Virus record (IMG/VR): IMGVR_UViG_3300049893_002716
Location: 1 to 23,281 of that record
DNA length: 23,281 nucleotides
DNA from: a virus
Strand: one strand, 5' to 3'
The position numbers and the translations under genes are program-made. Under the pieces are notes generated by a model. It was given only the letters and a program-made list of their open reading frames with translations, did not search any database and was not told where the DNA came from. Within the stretch, counting starts at the first letter, position 1, and each line of letters starts with the position of its first letter. This document shows positions 8,279-15,775 of the stretch, in pieces.

Positions 8279-9731
8279 ATAACTTATTTACCAGTTCTTG
8301 AAGACTCCTTATAGCCTCTTGTTCTTGTTTATCTTTTCTATCCTGCTTTGCCGTTTCTTGATTAGCATTCTGTTCTTTATTTAAAATAGAGCTCATCATT
8401 GCCTCTGTTTCTTGATCTATCGCCTGTTCTTCTGGCTCTAGTTTCTTAAGTTCTATATCTTCCTTAAATTCCTCCCCACCAAATCTTTCCTGCCAAGCCT
8501 CACCTGCATCAATTGCACCCCTATCAATATATATCGCATCAATTTCAGCATACTTTTTCTTAAGCTCTGCATTTTCAAGAGGCGTTTGTTCAACAAGATT
8601 GCAGAAGTTCCATTCTACCTCATTTTTACCCTCCCAAGTTTTCTGTAAGGTTATAAGCTTCATAAGCCAATCAAGAAGCGGGGCAAGCTCGTCATTACGA
8701 TAAGCAGAAACTAAATCATAATAATTACGCATGTCGTTCTCACCTGTTGAGTTAAGACCTCCGGGGGAACGACCAAATAACCTAGTCATTGGATAGCCAG
8801 TTGCAGCACACATACTTTCTGCAAATTTACCCCACAAATCGCTTAATCCCGCAACAGAACTAGCCTTTTTCTCGTAGTCTTCCTTATCAGCATCAAGAAA
8901 AATAAGATTCGCCGTTGAACGGGTAAGATCAAGAGATTCAGCACGCATTGCTAAGTCCTCCTTACCTCCTTGTCTTGTCATGTTAGCAGCAAGACCATTA
9001 AGCTTAATTATAACCTGTATAAAATCATTAACTATTTCAGCAGAAGCCTCGCTTACCAAGCCATACTGACGTAAATTATCAAAACAGCTTTGCAAGACCG
9101 AGTCCCCGAAGTTCTGACGTTGCCTACGCCTCATTTCCGTAGTACATACGCCATCTAATAAAAAGCATCGACTGTGATGTACTTTTAACATTAGTTCTTG
9201 TGTATGCCACGGCGAGTTAAGATAATAAAACTCAGGCAATCCAAACCTTTCACTTAAATAAGGTCTGATAATGTCATTTTCATACCAGGTAATCCACTGT
9301 CTATCAAAAACCTTAAAATGAACTATCTTATACAAGTTCTTTTCATTAAGAGGCTTATCCATATCTAGCCCGTCATCAACAAAAGCAACTAACATCGCCC
9401 CACCAAACAAACGGCTAAAATAACAGGTTTCTTTTATATATTTTATAAGATCAAGCCTTTTTAATTCCTCCTTTACTTCATCATCACTTACATCAATGAA
9501 ATTGCCACGCATTGAGTCATCAACAAGAGAATTTACAATACGGCGTGCAAGCCCGTTACTTGTGTATAAATTAGATAAGTCGTCAAACCCAAGAATAGCA
9601 GGTTGCTTAACTCTCGTTGCTCCAACCCTACCTCTATTTAACCCTAGACCAGTGTTTGAGTTAATCCAGCTGTCAGTTCTTTTCTCAAACAGCGAATTTA
9701 TCGTGCTTTTTGCTTTGTCAAAAATTCCCAT
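8277..9731 (-). CDS. Phage portal protein, DUF1073 type (484 aa)
   Basis: This is the portal protein, which forms the dodecameric ring at the head vertex through which DNA is packaged and ejected. The features fit the DUF1073 portal family: LARRIVNSLVDDSMRG (61-76), the helical core with SRLFGGAMLVAFVDD (106-120), a central variable region, and TGYPMTRLFGRSPGGLNSTG (311-330) followed by ENDMRNYYD. The acidic C-terminus is rich in Glu and Gln. ATG 9731 is chosen over a TTG five codons upstream because GAGG precedes it and because it overlaps the stop of the zinc-ribbon gene as TAATG. It is located between terminase and tail genes, as usual. Some databases name the DUF1073 group after the anti-CBASS protein Acb1. 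Here the length and gene order speak for a portal. Confidence 0.88.
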   Translation of the reverse strand: MGIFDKAKSTINSLFEKRTDSWINSNTGLGLNRGRVGATRVKQPAILGFDDLSNLYTSNGLARRIVNSLVDDSMRGNFIDVSDDEVKEELKRLDLIKYIKETCYFSRLFGGAMLVAFVDDGLDMDKPLNEKNLYKIVHFKVFDRQWITWYENDIIRPYLSERFGLPEFYYLNSPWHTQELMLKVHHSRCFLLDGVCTTEMRRRQRQNFGDSVLQSCFDNLRQYGLVSEASAEIVNDFIQVIIKLNGLAANMTRQGGKEDLAMRAESLDLTRSTANLIFLDADKEDYEKKASSVAGLSDLWGKFAESMCAATGYPMTRLFGRSPGGLNSTGENDMRNYYDLVSAYRNDELAPLLDWLMKLITLQKTWEGKNEVEWNFCNLVEQTPLENAELKKKYAEIDAIYIDRGAIDAGEAWQERFGGEEFKEDIELKKLEPEEQAIDQETEAMMSSILNKEQNANQETAKQDRKDKQEQEAIRSLQELVNKL

Positions 9732-9874
9732 TAATCCTCGTACCAATTATCAAAATGTTGATGGCATTCTTTGCATAAATAACTATATATTTGTGGGTTA
9801 GTATCTAACACTGGAAAGCGATCGTCAAAGATTATATTAAAACTCTCGCAAGAGGGGCATTGTTTATGCTTCAT
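9731..9874 (-). CDS. Zinc-ribbon mini-protein between terminase and portal (47 aa)
   Basis: This short ORF lies between large terminase and portal. Cysteine pairs C6-P-S-C9 and C34-K-E-C37, 24 residues apart, form a probable zinc ribbon, followed by H38 and H40. It ends in a TAATG overlap with the portal ATG and starts 14 bases after the terminase stop, so it is well embedded in the operon. There is no signal or membrane segment. It could help in packaging, head assembly or DNA binding, but the family was not recognised. The coding call rests on position, the overlap and the two cysteine knuckles. Confidence 0.65.
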   Translation of the reverse strand: MKHKQCPSCESFNIIFDDRFPVLDTNPQIYSYLCKECHQHFDNWYED

Positions 9875-9888
9875 GAAATTAAACTATT

Positions 9889-11148
9889 TCAATAATAGAG
9901 ATTATTATAATTCCATTTTTTATAATTTACCATTTTATCTTTCATGGTCTGTTCTTTAGCATACCTTAAAGCATCAATTCCATCATCGTTAGCCTTTTCC
10001 ACATCCCTTAGAATATTGCCCTTTCTATCAGTTTTATAGCTATATCTGTCAAAATTATCTATAAGGTGATTGCAACGAGGGTGAATATAAATCATATCAT
10101 AAGATTTTAAGTGATCTATGCCGTCCTCTACCGAACCTTGCCCTTTCTCGACGCCTTTTGCCAGTAAATAACAATTCTCTTCTTCTATCCATGTGCGATT
10201 AATAGCAGATATAGTCTCTGGTCTTGAAGAATCAACCCAAATAGTGTGATGTTTGATGTGAGGTAAGTTATCTACAAGGAATTTAGGAAGTTCATCTATA
10301 TCCTTGCCTATTACCACCGCCTCGTGGGTTACATATAGGCATTTATCTTTCTCATAACAACGCAAGCCAAAAGTAGGATGCGATGGAGTAAAGCCAAGGT
10401 CTAAACCATATTCAAGCTCGACTGATTCTTCTTCCTCAAAAGCCGAAACGTCCCAGTGCGTTCCCTTTTTAAAAATCTTGATATTTGAATTGCTTATGCA
10501 GTGTCCTTCATAAACGTGCAAATACTCATCATAGTCCTTTTTTTTAAGAGACTCGAGCTCGGCAAAGAATTCATCAGGTAGTTTAAAAGGATTATCTCTA
10601 TAAGAAACTTCCTTAATAAAACAATTCTCTCTGGTTCTATTAGCAATAAATTCTTCGTATACTATATCGGTTATAAATTCAGGGTTAAAAGCAACTATAA
10701 TTTGCGGAGCATCTACCCTTGTAACTGTTGGTGTTACTATTCGCCAGCTGTGTCTTGAAATACTTGCGGCTTCATCTATAAAAAGCCTTTTCAAGTTTAC
10801 AATACCTTTTATAGCATTAGGATCACGCCATAATCCCTTAAAATGAATCTTTACGTCAGATGTAATATTGTGAATTAAGCCTCGTGATTCAACCACTCTA
10901 AAATAATCGCTAAATCCAAGATCATAAATTTTCTCTTGAAAGACCGAGAATACAGAAGCTAGAAGCGAGTTCTGTATTTCCCTTGCACAAAGATATTGGC
11001 AATTTTTATCTTCAAAACTTTTAAAAATCAGGTAATCAACAATGGACAAAGACTTTGCCCCACCTCTTCCCCCGTGTAATACAATGTATGTATAATGATG
11101 CTTATAAATAGGATGTAAATAAAGGGGAATAGTGATTTTAGAGTGCAT
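9889..11148 (-). CDS. terL: Terminase large subunit (419 aa)
   Basis: This is the ATP-driven DNA-packaging motor and nuclease. The Walker A-like loop HGGRGGAKS is at residues 25-33, Walker B RLFIDEAA at 121-128 and a coupling segment IVAFNPE at 151-157. The C-terminal RNase H-like nuclease is visible from its acidic residues: D250 in YGLDLGFTPSHPT, D305 in IWVDSSRP and the D388/D389/D392 group in DDGIDALRYA. Length is usual for the compact phage group with fused ATPase and nuclease (Terminase_3 or Terminase_6 type). The start has no clear Shine-Dalgarno site and lies 27 bases after the small subunit. An in-frame stop lies close upstream, so a longer form is not possible. Confidence 0.95.
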   Translation of the reverse strand: MHSKITIPLYLHPIYKHHYTYIVLHGGRGGAKSLSIVDYLIFKSFEDKNCQYLCAREIQNSLLASVFSVFQEKIYDLGFSDYFRVVESRGLIHNITSDVKIHFKGLWRDPNAIKGIVNLKRLFIDEAASISRHSWRIVTPTVTRVDAPQIIVAFNPEFITDIVYEEFIANRTRENCFIKEVSYRDNPFKLPDEFFAELESLKKKDYDEYLHVYEGHCISNSNIKIFKKGTHWDVSAFEEEESVELEYGLDLGFTPSHPTFGLRCYEKDKCLYVTHEAVVIGKDIDELPKFLVDNLPHIKHHTIWVDSSRPETISAINRTWIEEENCYLLAKGVEKGQGSVEDGIDHLKSYDMIYIHPRCNHLIDNFDRYSYKTDRKGNILRDVEKANDDGIDALRYAKEQTMKDKMVNYKKWNYNNLYY

Positions 11149-11175
11149 GTATAAAAATATATGTTTTTGCTTCCA

Positions 11176-11613
11176 TTACAAACTCCCCTTGTCTTTTAAT
11201 TGCTTTATTTGCTCTGGCGTAAACTTATCAAGATTCTCGTGTTCTTTAATCTCAACAGTGATTTTTAGTTCTTTATCCTTGATTTCATTTTCTTCGTTTT
11301 TTAGCTCTTTTAACCATCCGCCCCTGTGATTCATCCAGTAAATCTGAGCGGTTAAATCATCGGCAATAACAGCTCTTTTAAAGATTTTATTACCTACCAT
11401 TTTCTTGGCATTGATAAGCCCTTTTTTATAGAGACTAGAAACCTCCTCATCCCTTATCTTTATTTGCCTAAAGGTCTCTTTACATATACCGAAATAATCC
11501 GCTATCTCATCTAGAGTGCAAGTAACAGACAAAATCTTTAATTCTTCTAACTGTTCTTCAGTAAGAACAATAGGAGGCCTCCCTCCCTTATCCTTTTCTT
11601 GCTCTTTACTCAT
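11176..11613 (-). CDS. Probable terminase small subunit (145 aa)
   Basis: A basic N-terminus with GGRPPIVLTEEQ is followed by a helix-turn-helix (CTLDEIADYFGICKETFRQI, about residues 32-51). A helical middle (GLINAKKMVGNKIFKRAV) and a charged tail (KEHENLDKFTPEQIKQLKDK) complete it. This arrangement and the position just upstream of the large terminase fit the DNA-recognising small subunit. Its ATG lies inside the end of the methyltransferase gene (8-base overlap) with GGAGG only 3 bases away. A plain transcription regulator would be the alternative. Confidence 0.75.
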   Translation of the reverse strand: MSKEQEKDKGGRPPIVLTEEQLEELKILSVTCTLDEIADYFGICKETFRQIKIRDEEVSSLYKKGLINAKKMVGNKIFKRAVIADDLTAQIYWMNHRGGWLKELKNEENEIKDKELKITVEIKEHENLDKFTPEQIKQLKDKGSL

Positions 11614-12823
11614 TAGCCTCCAGTATTGCTTTTTGTCCTGTTTCCTTTTCCCACCTTTTTATTATAACATCAACATAAGCTGGGGATAATTCCATCATAT
11701 AACAATTACGCTTTGACCTCTCGCAGGCAATTAACGTAGTACCGCTACCGCCAAACGGGTCGTATACACTTTCACCTTGCGCAGAGTTATTAAGTATAGG
11801 CCGAAGCATGCACTCAATTGGCTTTTGCGTGCCATGACCAAAGGTTTCTTCCTTGTTGCTATTGCCAAATGGATTATTACTAGCAATTTCCCATACAGTA
11901 GATTGATCACGTTTTCCTTGCCAGTTGTGCTGTTTGCCTTTTTTTACTGCATACCATAAGGGGTCGTGTTGATAGTGATAATCACCTCTTCCAAAAACTA
12001 TTCGATTCCTAACCCACAAAATGAGGTTGATTAAATCGAACCCACTGTTTTCTATATTTTCAGCAAATTTATGTGTATATTTAGATGGATGCCAGATATA
12101 AGCTACATCGCCAGTAAACAAAGAATAAGCATCAGACCAGTCATATCTATCATCATTTAGTACTTTACCTTTAGAGCGCTTACCAAATCCTAAATCACAT
12201 CCCTCTCTCCAACTTGGATCATATTCAACACCATAAGGCGGATCAGTTACCATTAAAATCGGCTTTGCTCCATCCATTAGTTTTTCAACATGCTGCGGGT
12301 TAGTAGAATCACCGCACATTAAACGATTGTTGCCAAGAACATAAATATCACCAAGTTTAGCATTAGGCTCTAAAGATAAAGCTTCAACCTCTGCGTCTTC
12401 CTGTTCTAGGAGATTTTTATCCTCATCTTTTTGCAATGCTCTAATTAAATCACTATCAAGACCATATTCTTTTAGGGAAGGTAAGGTAAAATTTGCTTTT
12501 AATAAATCAAAATCATATTCACCAAAACTGATATTATCACGAATATTAAGCCTGTCTATTTCATCTATTGAGAGTTCTTTATCTGGTATTAAACACTCTA
12601 TAAAATCTTCCTTATCAAAGCCTGCCATTATTAAAGCCTTTTTACGTTGATGACCGCCGATAATAGTAAAATCTGTATTACAGATAATCCGTTGATGATA
12701 TCCATCCTGTTTTATATGAGTAGCAAGCTTTTCAAGTGCATCCTTGGAAATCTTACGAGCATTCTTGTCGTAATCTTTCAAGTCATTAATTTTTACTTTA
12801 GTTACTTGCCAATTTATAGACAT
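11606..12823 (-). CDS. ParB-like domain fused to DNA methyltransferase (405 aa)
   Basis: Residues 5-100 form a ParB/sulfiredoxin-like domain (NDLKDYDKNARKIS and IIGGHQRKKALIMAGF at 54-69). The rest is an amino-methyltransferase: catalytic DPPY at 194-197 lies before the S-adenosylmethionine site FGGSGTT at 357-363, the order of the beta class, which makes N6-adenine or N4-cytosine. TQKPIECMLRPI at 332-343 is also typical. Such fusions are common in phages and are placed next to terminase genes, where they may protect or mark DNA. No restriction partner is visible. It lies 2 bases after the 91-residue gene and overlaps the small terminase. The target sequence cannot be read from the protein. 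Confidence 0.92.
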   Translation of the reverse strand: MSINWQVTKVKINDLKDYDKNARKISKDALEKLATHIKQDGYHQRIICNTDFTIIGGHQRKKALIMAGFDKEDFIECLIPDKELSIDEIDRLNIRDNISFGEYDFDLLKANFTLPSLKEYGLDSDLIRALQKDEDKNLLEQEDAEVEALSLEPNAKLGDIYVLGNNRLMCGDSTNPQHVEKLMDGAKPILMVTDPPYGVEYDPSWREGCDLGFGKRSKGKVLNDDRYDWSDAYSLFTGDVAYIWHPSKYTHKFAENIENSGFDLINLILWVRNRIVFGRGDYHYQHDPLWYAVKKGKQHNWQGKRDQSTVWEIASNNPFGNSNKEETFGHGTQKPIECMLRPILNNSAQGESVYDPFGGSGTTLIACERSKRNCYMMELSPAYVDVIIKRWEKETGQKAILEANE

Positions 12824-12825
12824 TA

Positions 12826-13101
12826 TTATTCTCTTTCCTGTTCCGCTCTTTCTGCTGCTTCTATCAAGATGTCCTCAAAAGCTCCAATTGAATCAAGGGC
12901 AAAAATCAAGGTATCCTGTTTTACATTAACATTTTCCACAAGTATTTGCGAGAACTCTTGTAATTCTTCCTTTTTAGCTATTGAAGTAAAGTATAAAGCA
13001 AAATTGACTGGATCAACGCCTTGGTTAACAAGTATTTTCTTTATTTTTCTAGTCCTGCGGACATCGCTTGCATCAAGCGACATTATTTCATCAAGAGTCA
13101 T
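12826..13101 (-). CDS. Unknown acidic protein, first gene of late block (91 aa)
   Basis: I do not recognise this protein. It is predicted mostly helical, with a basic patch (VRRTRKIKKILVNQG, residues 14-28) and an acidic C-terminus (IEAAERAEQERE). It has no cysteine, membrane segment or signal peptide. It begins about 30 bases behind a good leftward promoter but without a Shine-Dalgarno site, so the transcript has a short, weakly marked leader. It ends 2 bases before the methyltransferase ATG. Position suggests a helper of DNA modification or packaging, but this is only context. Confidence 0.7.
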   Translation of the reverse strand: MTLDEIMSLDASDVRRTRKIKKILVNQGVDPVNFALYFTSIAKKEELQEFSQILVENVNVKQDTLIFALDSIGAFEDILIEAAERAEQERE

Positions 13102-13131
13102 AAGCTAAATATAAATATTAAAATTCGGCGT

Positions 13132-13160
13132 ATTATAATGTTTATTTCCTTAAAAAACAA
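13132..13160 (-). promoter_or_regulatory. Leftward sigma70-type promoter of the late block
   Basis: TTGTTT (13155-13160) and TATAAT (13132-13137) on the minus strand are separated by exactly 17 bases. The site lies in the only gap (13102-13196) between the early and late leftward genes, about 30 bases ahead of ATG 13101. It probably drives methyltransferase, terminase, portal and tail genes. Confidence 0.7.
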
Positions 13161-13196
13161 GATCTATGTTTTATTCTAAAAACCGAATAATAGTAT

Positions 13197-13559
13197 CTAT
13201 TTAATAATCAACCAATCGGTAGCTTCTATATCTTCTGTAGATAAATTATCTAAAAAAATAAAATCAGAATTCATAATTGCCGTGTGGTTTTCCCTCACAG
13301 CTTTTCCACCATGTTTAATTAATTTTAAAGCTTCAAGAAAACTAACTTTTTGACGAGATTGTTTATTTTGTTCTGTATATTCTTCCCATTCATCTTCAAA
13401 TAAATCATTATAACAAGAAATAATAAGTTTATATTCCATATAATTTTCATCATATAATCCATATTCTAAAATCGAACAAATAAAGTTCTTATTTTCCCAA
13501 TCACGTTTTCTTACTTTCTTCCCCTCTAATGTTAATTCTAAAGCCTCTATTAAATTCAT
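13197..13559 (-). CDS. Probable tandem DUF2829/Tad2-like protein (120 aa)
   Basis: ATG 13559 is preceded by GGAGG 5 bases away. A longer frame upstream overlaps the resolvase and is not needed. The protein has two similar halves. Half one starts LIEALELTLEGKKVRKRDW (3-21) and ends DLFEDEWEEY. Half two starts FLEALKLIKHGGKAVRENH (74-92) and ends LSTEDIEATDWLIIK (106-120). The pattern EAL...G.KV.R..W together with S.ED...TDW.I is that of the DUF2829 family. One branch of this family, Tad2, is known to bind the cyclic nucleotide signal of the Thoeris defence system. The match is from pattern recognition only, and the degenerate first half may have lost a binding site. The gene ends the early leftward block after the RuvC-like gene. 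An anti-defence role is possible but inferred. Confidence 0.55.
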   Translation of the reverse strand: MNLIEALELTLEGKKVRKRDWENKNFICSILEYGLYDENYMEYKLIISCYNDLFEDEWEEYTEQNKQSRQKVSFLEALKLIKHGGKAVRENHTAIMNSDFIFLDNLSTEDIEATDWLIIK

Positions 13560-13572
13560 ATTTCCTCCTTTA

Positions 13573-14049
13573 TTAATTGATTTGACCATGCAGCACAAAA
13601 TCCAGTAAAGCAAGGCTATCTGCTTCGTTATCATCAATAGGCGTAAAGCCTTTCTTCTTGATAGCTTCAATAACAAGCTCCTTAGAGCTGTTCCCTTTAC
13701 CTGTAATATGTCGTTTGATTGTCCCAACTGGGATGCCTTGGTATGCTATCTGGTGATGCTCACACCAAGCTGTTAAATGGGCAAGAAAGCCGCCGTATTT
13801 ATGGGCAGCATCTACTCCCTTATGAGCTCTTACTTCCTCAAAATAAATAGCTTCAACATCACCAAGCGTTGCTTTCAAATCAGTAAGCCAACGTTTAAAA
13901 CGAAGAAAGACCATACCGCCGCCCTCAAATCGCTGCTGCTTGAAGCTTACAGTTCCAGAAGTTATACACCCCTGTTTTTCTCTAATAGCCCAACCAGTAT
14001 TAGTGCCAAGGTCTAAAGCTATAATTGTTTGATAATCAATAACATTCAT
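13573..14049 (-). CDS. RuvC-like Holliday junction nuclease (158 aa)
   Basis: This is an RNase H-fold resolvase of the phage RuvC-like type, which cuts branched DNA before packaging or during recombination. The first acidic residue is D13 in ALDLGTNTGWA. The second is E71/E72 in AIYFEEVRAHKG. The C-terminal acidic cluster is DDNEADSLALL (139-149). These provide the usual four-acid metal site. ATG 14049 is chosen rather than an upstream TTG because it overlaps the stop of the 55-residue gene as TAATG. It is followed by the DUF2829-like gene after 13 bases. Length is normal for the family. Confidence 0.88.
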   Translation of the reverse strand: MNVIDYQTIIALDLGTNTGWAIREKQGCITSGTVSFKQQRFEGGGMVFLRFKRWLTDLKATLGDVEAIYFEEVRAHKGVDAAHKYGGFLAHLTAWCEHHQIAYQGIPVGTIKRHITGKGNSSKELVIEAIKKKGFTPIDDNEADSLALLDFVLHGQIN

Positions 14050-14216
14050 TAACAAGCATCCCAAGGATTACAAGTGTAGCTCGCATCCTCAACTCGTTTC
14101 ATATAAACAGGATGAACCGAGTGTTTTTCAATCATAAGCACTATTACAGCAGTAGAAATGATATTGGATAAAACTATCAGTAAAAAAATTATAACTAAAA
14201 GTATTGTTGTTTTCAT
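14049..14216 (-). CDS. Single-pass membrane mini-protein (55 aa)
   Basis: This short ORF has one hydrophobic helix at residues 4-29 (TILLVIIFLLIVLSNIISTA and following), then a charged, probably cytoplasmic tail ending in YTCNPWDAC with two cysteines. The stop overlaps the resolvase ATG as TAATG, which supports it as a real gene. No clear Shine-Dalgarno site precedes ATG 14216. The function is unknown; a membrane-bound accessory or exclusion-type factor would fit the size. Confidence 0.55.
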   Translation of the reverse strand: MKTTILLVIIFLLIVLSNIISTAVIVLMIEKHSVHPVYMKRVEDASYTCNPWDAC

Positions 14217-14258
14217 TTTAATAAATGTTAAATTTTTAGAAACAAAAACATTTTATCA

Positions 14259-14276
14259 GGAATTGCAATTTATTCC
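14259..14276. promoter_or_regulatory. Small inverted repeat between repressor and membrane gene
   Basis: GGAATTGCAATTTATTCC contains the perfect palindrome AATTGCAATT and outer arms GGAAT/ATTCC. It stands in the 72-base gap before the 55-residue gene, right downstream of the XRE regulator. It could be an operator, but in AT-rich DNA such a dyad may arise by chance. Confidence 0.25.
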
Positions 14277-14288
14277 ACTGGATAATTT

Positions 14289-14660
14289 CTAGGAGCATTT
14301 GCCTAGCAAAGCTACAAGTTTATTTATAGTTTCTTTTATACTCTCATTCTTAATGCCCTTAAAATTCTTGGAATATTCCAATGCTAAACGCTGTCTTGAT
14401 TCTTCCTCTGGCGTTAATACATATTTTGTTATCCCTTCATAAAAATAGCTTGGAGGTTTACCAAATATGCCAGCAAGTAGAATAAGCCTACCTATTGAAA
14501 GTCTATTACTGCCGTTCTCATATTTAGCAAACTGCTGATGAGTAACGCCTATTTTTTGAGCTATCGTATCTCTTGTCATTCCAAAAGCAATACGTAACTC
14601 GTAAATCTTTCTACCAACATGAGCATCTACTTTTGTGATGAATTCATCTTTCTTTCCCAT
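14289..14660 (-). CDS. XRE-family phage repressor-like regulator (123 aa)
   Basis: The Cro/CI-type helix-turn-helix lies at about residues 16-70: VGRKIYELRIAFGMTRDTIA, then KIGVTHQQFAKYENGSNRLS and GRLILLAGIFG. The pattern is that of regulators common in alphaproteobacteria. No C-terminal peptidase domain is present, so it is not a LexA-like self-cleaving repressor. ATG 14660 is chosen over GTG 14669 because the upstream gene stops at 14663 and a purine-rich GGTGG precedes. It probably binds the early promoters that flank the intergenic region; the site is inferred (see the shared promoter motif). Confidence 0.85.
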   Translation of the reverse strand: MGKKDEFITKVDAHVGRKIYELRIAFGMTRDTIAQKIGVTHQQFAKYENGSNRLSIGRLILLAGIFGKPPSYFYEGITKYVLTPEEESRQRLALEYSKNFKGIKNESIKETINKLVALLGKCS

Positions 14661-14662
14661 TT

Positions 14663-15019
14663 TTACCACCTGTTTTTTGGTTTGTCTTTTTCTACTATCG
14701 CAATAATTCTTAATATTTCTTTGCTCTCGCTATCAGTAAAAATACCAATATAACGATCAATTAATTCAAATCTAGTCTCAGACTTGCATCTTTCTATTTC
14801 CAAAGAATAACCCCTTAACTCATCATCTATATTAATAAAGGTGAAATCGTTTAAATCATAAAAAGACCTGCGAGCAAGTGTAGTCGCCATTCTATTTACT
14901 GTCCTGCTGTAAATGTCGGTAAGTAAATATGCTTGTTTCTCAGTGAGGTTTTTATCTGATTTTATAATATTTTCAATTATTGCTTTGCCAGTAATTGGAA
15001 CTATAAGTAATTTGCTCAT
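14663..15019 (-). CDS. Unknown early protein (118 aa)
   Basis: I do not recognise it. It is a mixed helical protein with a polar core (TVNRMATTLARRSFYDLNDF, about residues 40-59) and a basic C-terminus (KDKPKNRW). There is no membrane segment, signal peptide or cysteine pair. It stops directly before the XRE regulator ATG, which suggests coupled translation, and it has a weak GAG before ATG 15019. It may work with the regulator as a co-factor or antirepressor, from position only. Confidence 0.7.
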   Translation of the reverse strand: MSKLLIVPITGKAIIENIIKSDKNLTEKQAYLLTDIYSRTVNRMATTLARRSFYDLNDFTFINIDDELRGYSLEIERCKSETRFELIDRYIGIFTDSESKEILRIIAIVEKDKPKNRW

Positions 15020-15064
15020 GATTTTGCTCTTTCTTTATATATAACTTTATTTAAAATTACTTCG

Positions 15065-15349
15065 TTAATTATTTAATAAATAATGAAACTCGTTACTATG
15101 TCTTGCTAATTGCCTTATGTCTTTATTTATTTTCTGTCTTAAATGCTCAGTAAACCAGCGGAATAAGTCCTCATCTATTCCATATAAATCATACATCATC
15201 TTAAGGTCTTCCATATTCCGCTTTATATTTTCTCTTAACTGGGTATATTTATCCTTATAATCGTTCTTTTCCTTTTCGCATATTATCTTTACATCAAAAG
15301 ATTGAAGTGCCCCCTCAATTGTTCCCTTATATATTTTTTCAATAGCCAT
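15065..15349 (-). CDS. Unknown helical early protein (94 aa)
   Basis: No family was recognised. The protein is highly charged and helical (EKEKNDYKDKYTQLRENIKR, residues 25-44) and ends in basic, His-containing helices. ATG 15349 has GGAGC 7 bases upstream. It lies between two other small unknown genes in the early leftward block. Confidence 0.7.
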   Translation of the reverse strand: MAIEKIYKGTIEGALQSFDVKIICEKEKNDYKDKYTQLRENIKRNMEDLKMMYDLYGIDEDLFRWFTEHLRQKINKDIRQLARHSNEFHYLLNN

Positions 15350-15381
15350 AATTTTTGCTCCTTGTTTTTAATATTGATACT

Positions 15382-15678
15382 TTAACAACAATATGTTTCA
15401 GCGATGTTTATTTGTGTTTTACAATAATCTATTCTTCCAAGTGTTTGATTAATTGCAGAGTGATCTTTTGGTATATATTTTCTTACGATGCCTAATACCT
15501 TTTTTGAGTGGGCAAGCTTATCCTTGTAATACTTAACGACTTCTACCCAGTATGCATCTGTTTCCAAGTCATCGTTAATAAATGGTGCATAGAACTTTAT
15601 GCTTCTGCTTCCGTCTTCCAAAATGCTAAAGTTATTGGCTATTATTTGGAAAGCCGCTTTTTTTGATATCATTTTCAT
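15382..15678 (-). CDS. Unknown first early protein (98 aa)
   Basis: This is the first gene of the leftward early block, with GGAGC 7 bases before ATG 15678 and a strong promoter about 27 bases further upstream. The sequence begins with a basic helix (MKMISKKAAFQIIANN), has an acidic centre and ends with two cysteines (ETYCC). There is no recognised family or membrane segment. Phage genes at this position are often host-takeover or repressor-control proteins. Confidence 0.7.
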   Translation of the reverse strand: MKMISKKAAFQIIANNFSILEDGSRSIKFYAPFINDDLETDAYWVEVVKYYKDKLAHSKKVLGIVRKYIPKDHSAINQTLGRIDYCKTQINIAETYCC

Positions 15679-15705
15679 AGTTTCGCTCCTTTTGGTTATA
15701 CTTGT

Positions 15706-15734
15706 ATAATACCAGACTAAATAATACTAGTCAA
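15706..15734 (-). promoter_or_regulatory. Leftward early promoter with shared operator-like core
   Basis: TTGACT (15729-15734) and TATTAT (15706-15711) on the minus strand are 17 bases apart, a good sigma70-type promoter. The spacer and -10 contain TTTAGTCTGGTATTA, which occurs again at the same place in the rightward promoter 20102-20130. It serves the early leftward genes from 15678 on. Confidence 0.75.
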
Positions 15735-15775
15735 CTATTGTTTGCAAAAAGTTTTATAAAAACGCTTTTTATTGG

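Noticed and set aside
11606-12823. Restriction-modification system with the ParB-methyltransferase
   Set aside because: No nuclease gene is adjacent. The neighbours are terminase genes, so an orphan phage methyltransferase is simpler.
13560-13727. N-terminal extension of the DUF2829-like gene
   Set aside because: It overlaps the resolvase gene, lacks a ribosome site and has no family features, whereas ATG 13559 has a strong one.
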